Shown piece after piece: positions 30,079 through 30,631 of a stretch of 30,631 nucleotides of DNA. The first letter of the stretch is position 1. Every line of letters begins with the position of its first letter. Source of the stretch: Paracoccaceae bacterium (GTDB taxonomy: Bacteria > Pseudomonadota > Alphaproteobacteria > Rhodobacterales > Rhodobacteraceae). Location: the NCBI GenBank assembly GCA_023254015.1, contig JALQYS010000168.1:1-30631 (forward strand). Reading direction: 5' to 3'. The notes under the pieces were generated by a model. The model ran no database searches. It saw only the letters and a list, made by a program, of their open reading frames with translations, and was not told the DNA's origin. A program made the position numbers and the translations under genes.

Positions 30079-30540
30079 ATGGCGGATGGTGGTGAAGGGT
30101 TCATGGGGCGGTGCGAGGTTGTCGAACCGCGGCGGCGGGGCAAGCGGCAGTGGCCTGCTGAGGTCAAGGCGCGGATCGTCGCCGAGAGCCTTCAACCGGG
30201 AGCCCGGGTGGTTGATGTGGCGGCGCGCTACGACATCCTGCCCCATCACCTGTCAGATTGGCGTCGGTATGCGCGGCAGGGTCGGCTGGCACTGCCGGGT
30301 GAGCTGATGGACGGGCTGCCCACATTACCCAGTTCGGCGGTGGCGGCGCCTGCCTTTGTGCCGCTGTCCATTTTGCCCGATCCTGTGGATCAACCTGTGC
30401 CTTCGACAGCCGTTGCCGCGCAGGGTGGTTCCGGGGTGGTCACGATCGAGGTCGGGCCCGATCTGCTGCTGCGTATTCCCGGCGATGTTGCGGTGGAACG
30501 CGCGGCCGCGCTGGTTCAGGCGCTGCGGGTGGCGTCGTGA
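30079..30540 (+). CDS. tnpA: IS66-family accessory protein TnpA
   Basis: A 153-residue DNA-binding accessory protein of IS66 elements. The helix-turn-helix is visible at RRGKRQWPAEVKARIVAESL and GARVVDVAARYDILPHHLSDWRR (about residues 19-64). The C-terminal half is a Pro/Ala/Val-rich linker followed by a short conserved tail (GPDLLLRIPGDVAVERAAALVQALR). The ATG at 30079 has GGAGG 6 nt upstream; an upstream in-frame GTG at 30058 is less likely. Its stop overlaps the tnpB start, a known coupling in this family. Confidence 0.88.
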   Translation: MADGGEGFMGRCEVVEPRRRGKRQWPAEVKARIVAESLQPGARVVDVAARYDILPHHLSDWRRYARQGRLALPGELMDGLPTLPSSAVAAPAFVPLSILPDPVDQPVPSTAVAAQGGSGVVTIEVGPDLLLRIPGDVAVERAAALVQALRVAS

Positions 30541-30631
30541 TCGTCGCGGGGCAGCGGCTGCCGATCCTGATCGCGACGCGCCCGGTGGACTTTCGTTGCG
30601 GGCATCAGGCCCTGGCGCTGATGGTGCAGAC
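30537..30631 (+). CDS. tnpB: IS66-family accessory protein TnpB, N-terminal part (cut by window end)
   Basis: Begins at a GTG that overlaps the tnpA stop (GTGA). The readable start contains LPILIATRPVDFRCGHQALA, which matches the N-terminus of IS66 Orf2/TnpB proteins (ATRPVDFRxG is nearly invariant). Only about 31 residues lie inside the window. Confidence 0.9.
   Translation, partial: MIVAGQRLPILIATRPVDFRCGHQALALMVQ

Larger units (their letters stand above)
29933..30631 (+). mobile_element. IS66-family element, left part (runs off the window)
   Basis: Holds tnpA and the first codons of tnpB in the order and overlap usual for IS66. Its left end is not certain; the GTCAGCACCC at 29933 is a candidate terminus because IS66 ends usually start GTAAGC or similar. 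An 11-bp inverted repeat (CAATGGGTCGG at 29942-29952, CCGACCCATTG at 30002-30012) lies between that end and tnpA. The rest, including the DDE transposase tnpC, is outside the window. Confidence 0.7.

Overview
The window reads as a plasmid or plasmid-derived accessory segment of an alphaproteobacterium, most likely Rhodobacteraceae (Paracoccus/Rhodobacter relatives). The reasons are a replication initiator of the RPA (Replication initiator protein A) type next to an iteron origin, a parA cassette, GC-rich genes, and IS21, IS427 and IS66 type elements. The genus is an inference; no rRNA or tRNA is present.

Layout. 1-2369: an IS21-family element (istA intact, istB cut at its 3' end). 2400-5046: plasmid backbone: a 58-residue ribbon-helix-helix-like protein, an origin with a DnaA box, an AT-rich tract and five iterons, the initiator gene, six 18-bp-phased YCGGT repeats, parA and a small parB-like gene. 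5100-9823: small accessory genes (WGR domain, a secreted protein of unknown function, DUF192, a short helix-turn-helix protein), a RecD2-like helicase and a serine recombinase with res-like repeats upstream. 9964-10535: debris, including a truncated iron-sulfur protein gene.

10536-26214: a two-armed catabolic island diverging from a control region at 20761-20935. The left arm encodes an aldehyde dehydrogenase, an enoyl-CoA hydratase/3-hydroxyacyl-CoA dehydrogenase fusion, a lactone hydrolase, a cyclohexanone monooxygenase, an alcohol dehydrogenase (SDR), EtfB, EtfA and a 3-oxoadipyl-CoA thiolase. The right arm encodes an IclR regulator, an acyl-CoA dehydrogenase, an iron-containing alcohol dehydrogenase and a CaiB/BaiF CoA transferase, followed by an AraC regulator. 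Together they account for every step from cyclohexanol through cyclohexanone, caprolactone, 6-hydroxyhexanoate, 6-oxohexanoate, adipate and adipyl-CoA to acetyl-CoA plus succinyl-CoA. The dedicated ETF would take electrons from the acyl-CoA dehydrogenase. Four perfect or near-perfect GC hairpins sit in the four long gaps of the left arm.

26215-30631: a scrapyard of mobile remnants: an IS427-type transposase fragment, a LacI-family regulator missing its N-terminal half, a two-gene unit of unknown function (27083-29258; the larger gene carries an apparent frameshift) with a 17-bp palindrome just upstream, and the start of an IS66-family element that runs off the window end. Function calls rest on motif recognition by eye; no database search was possible.
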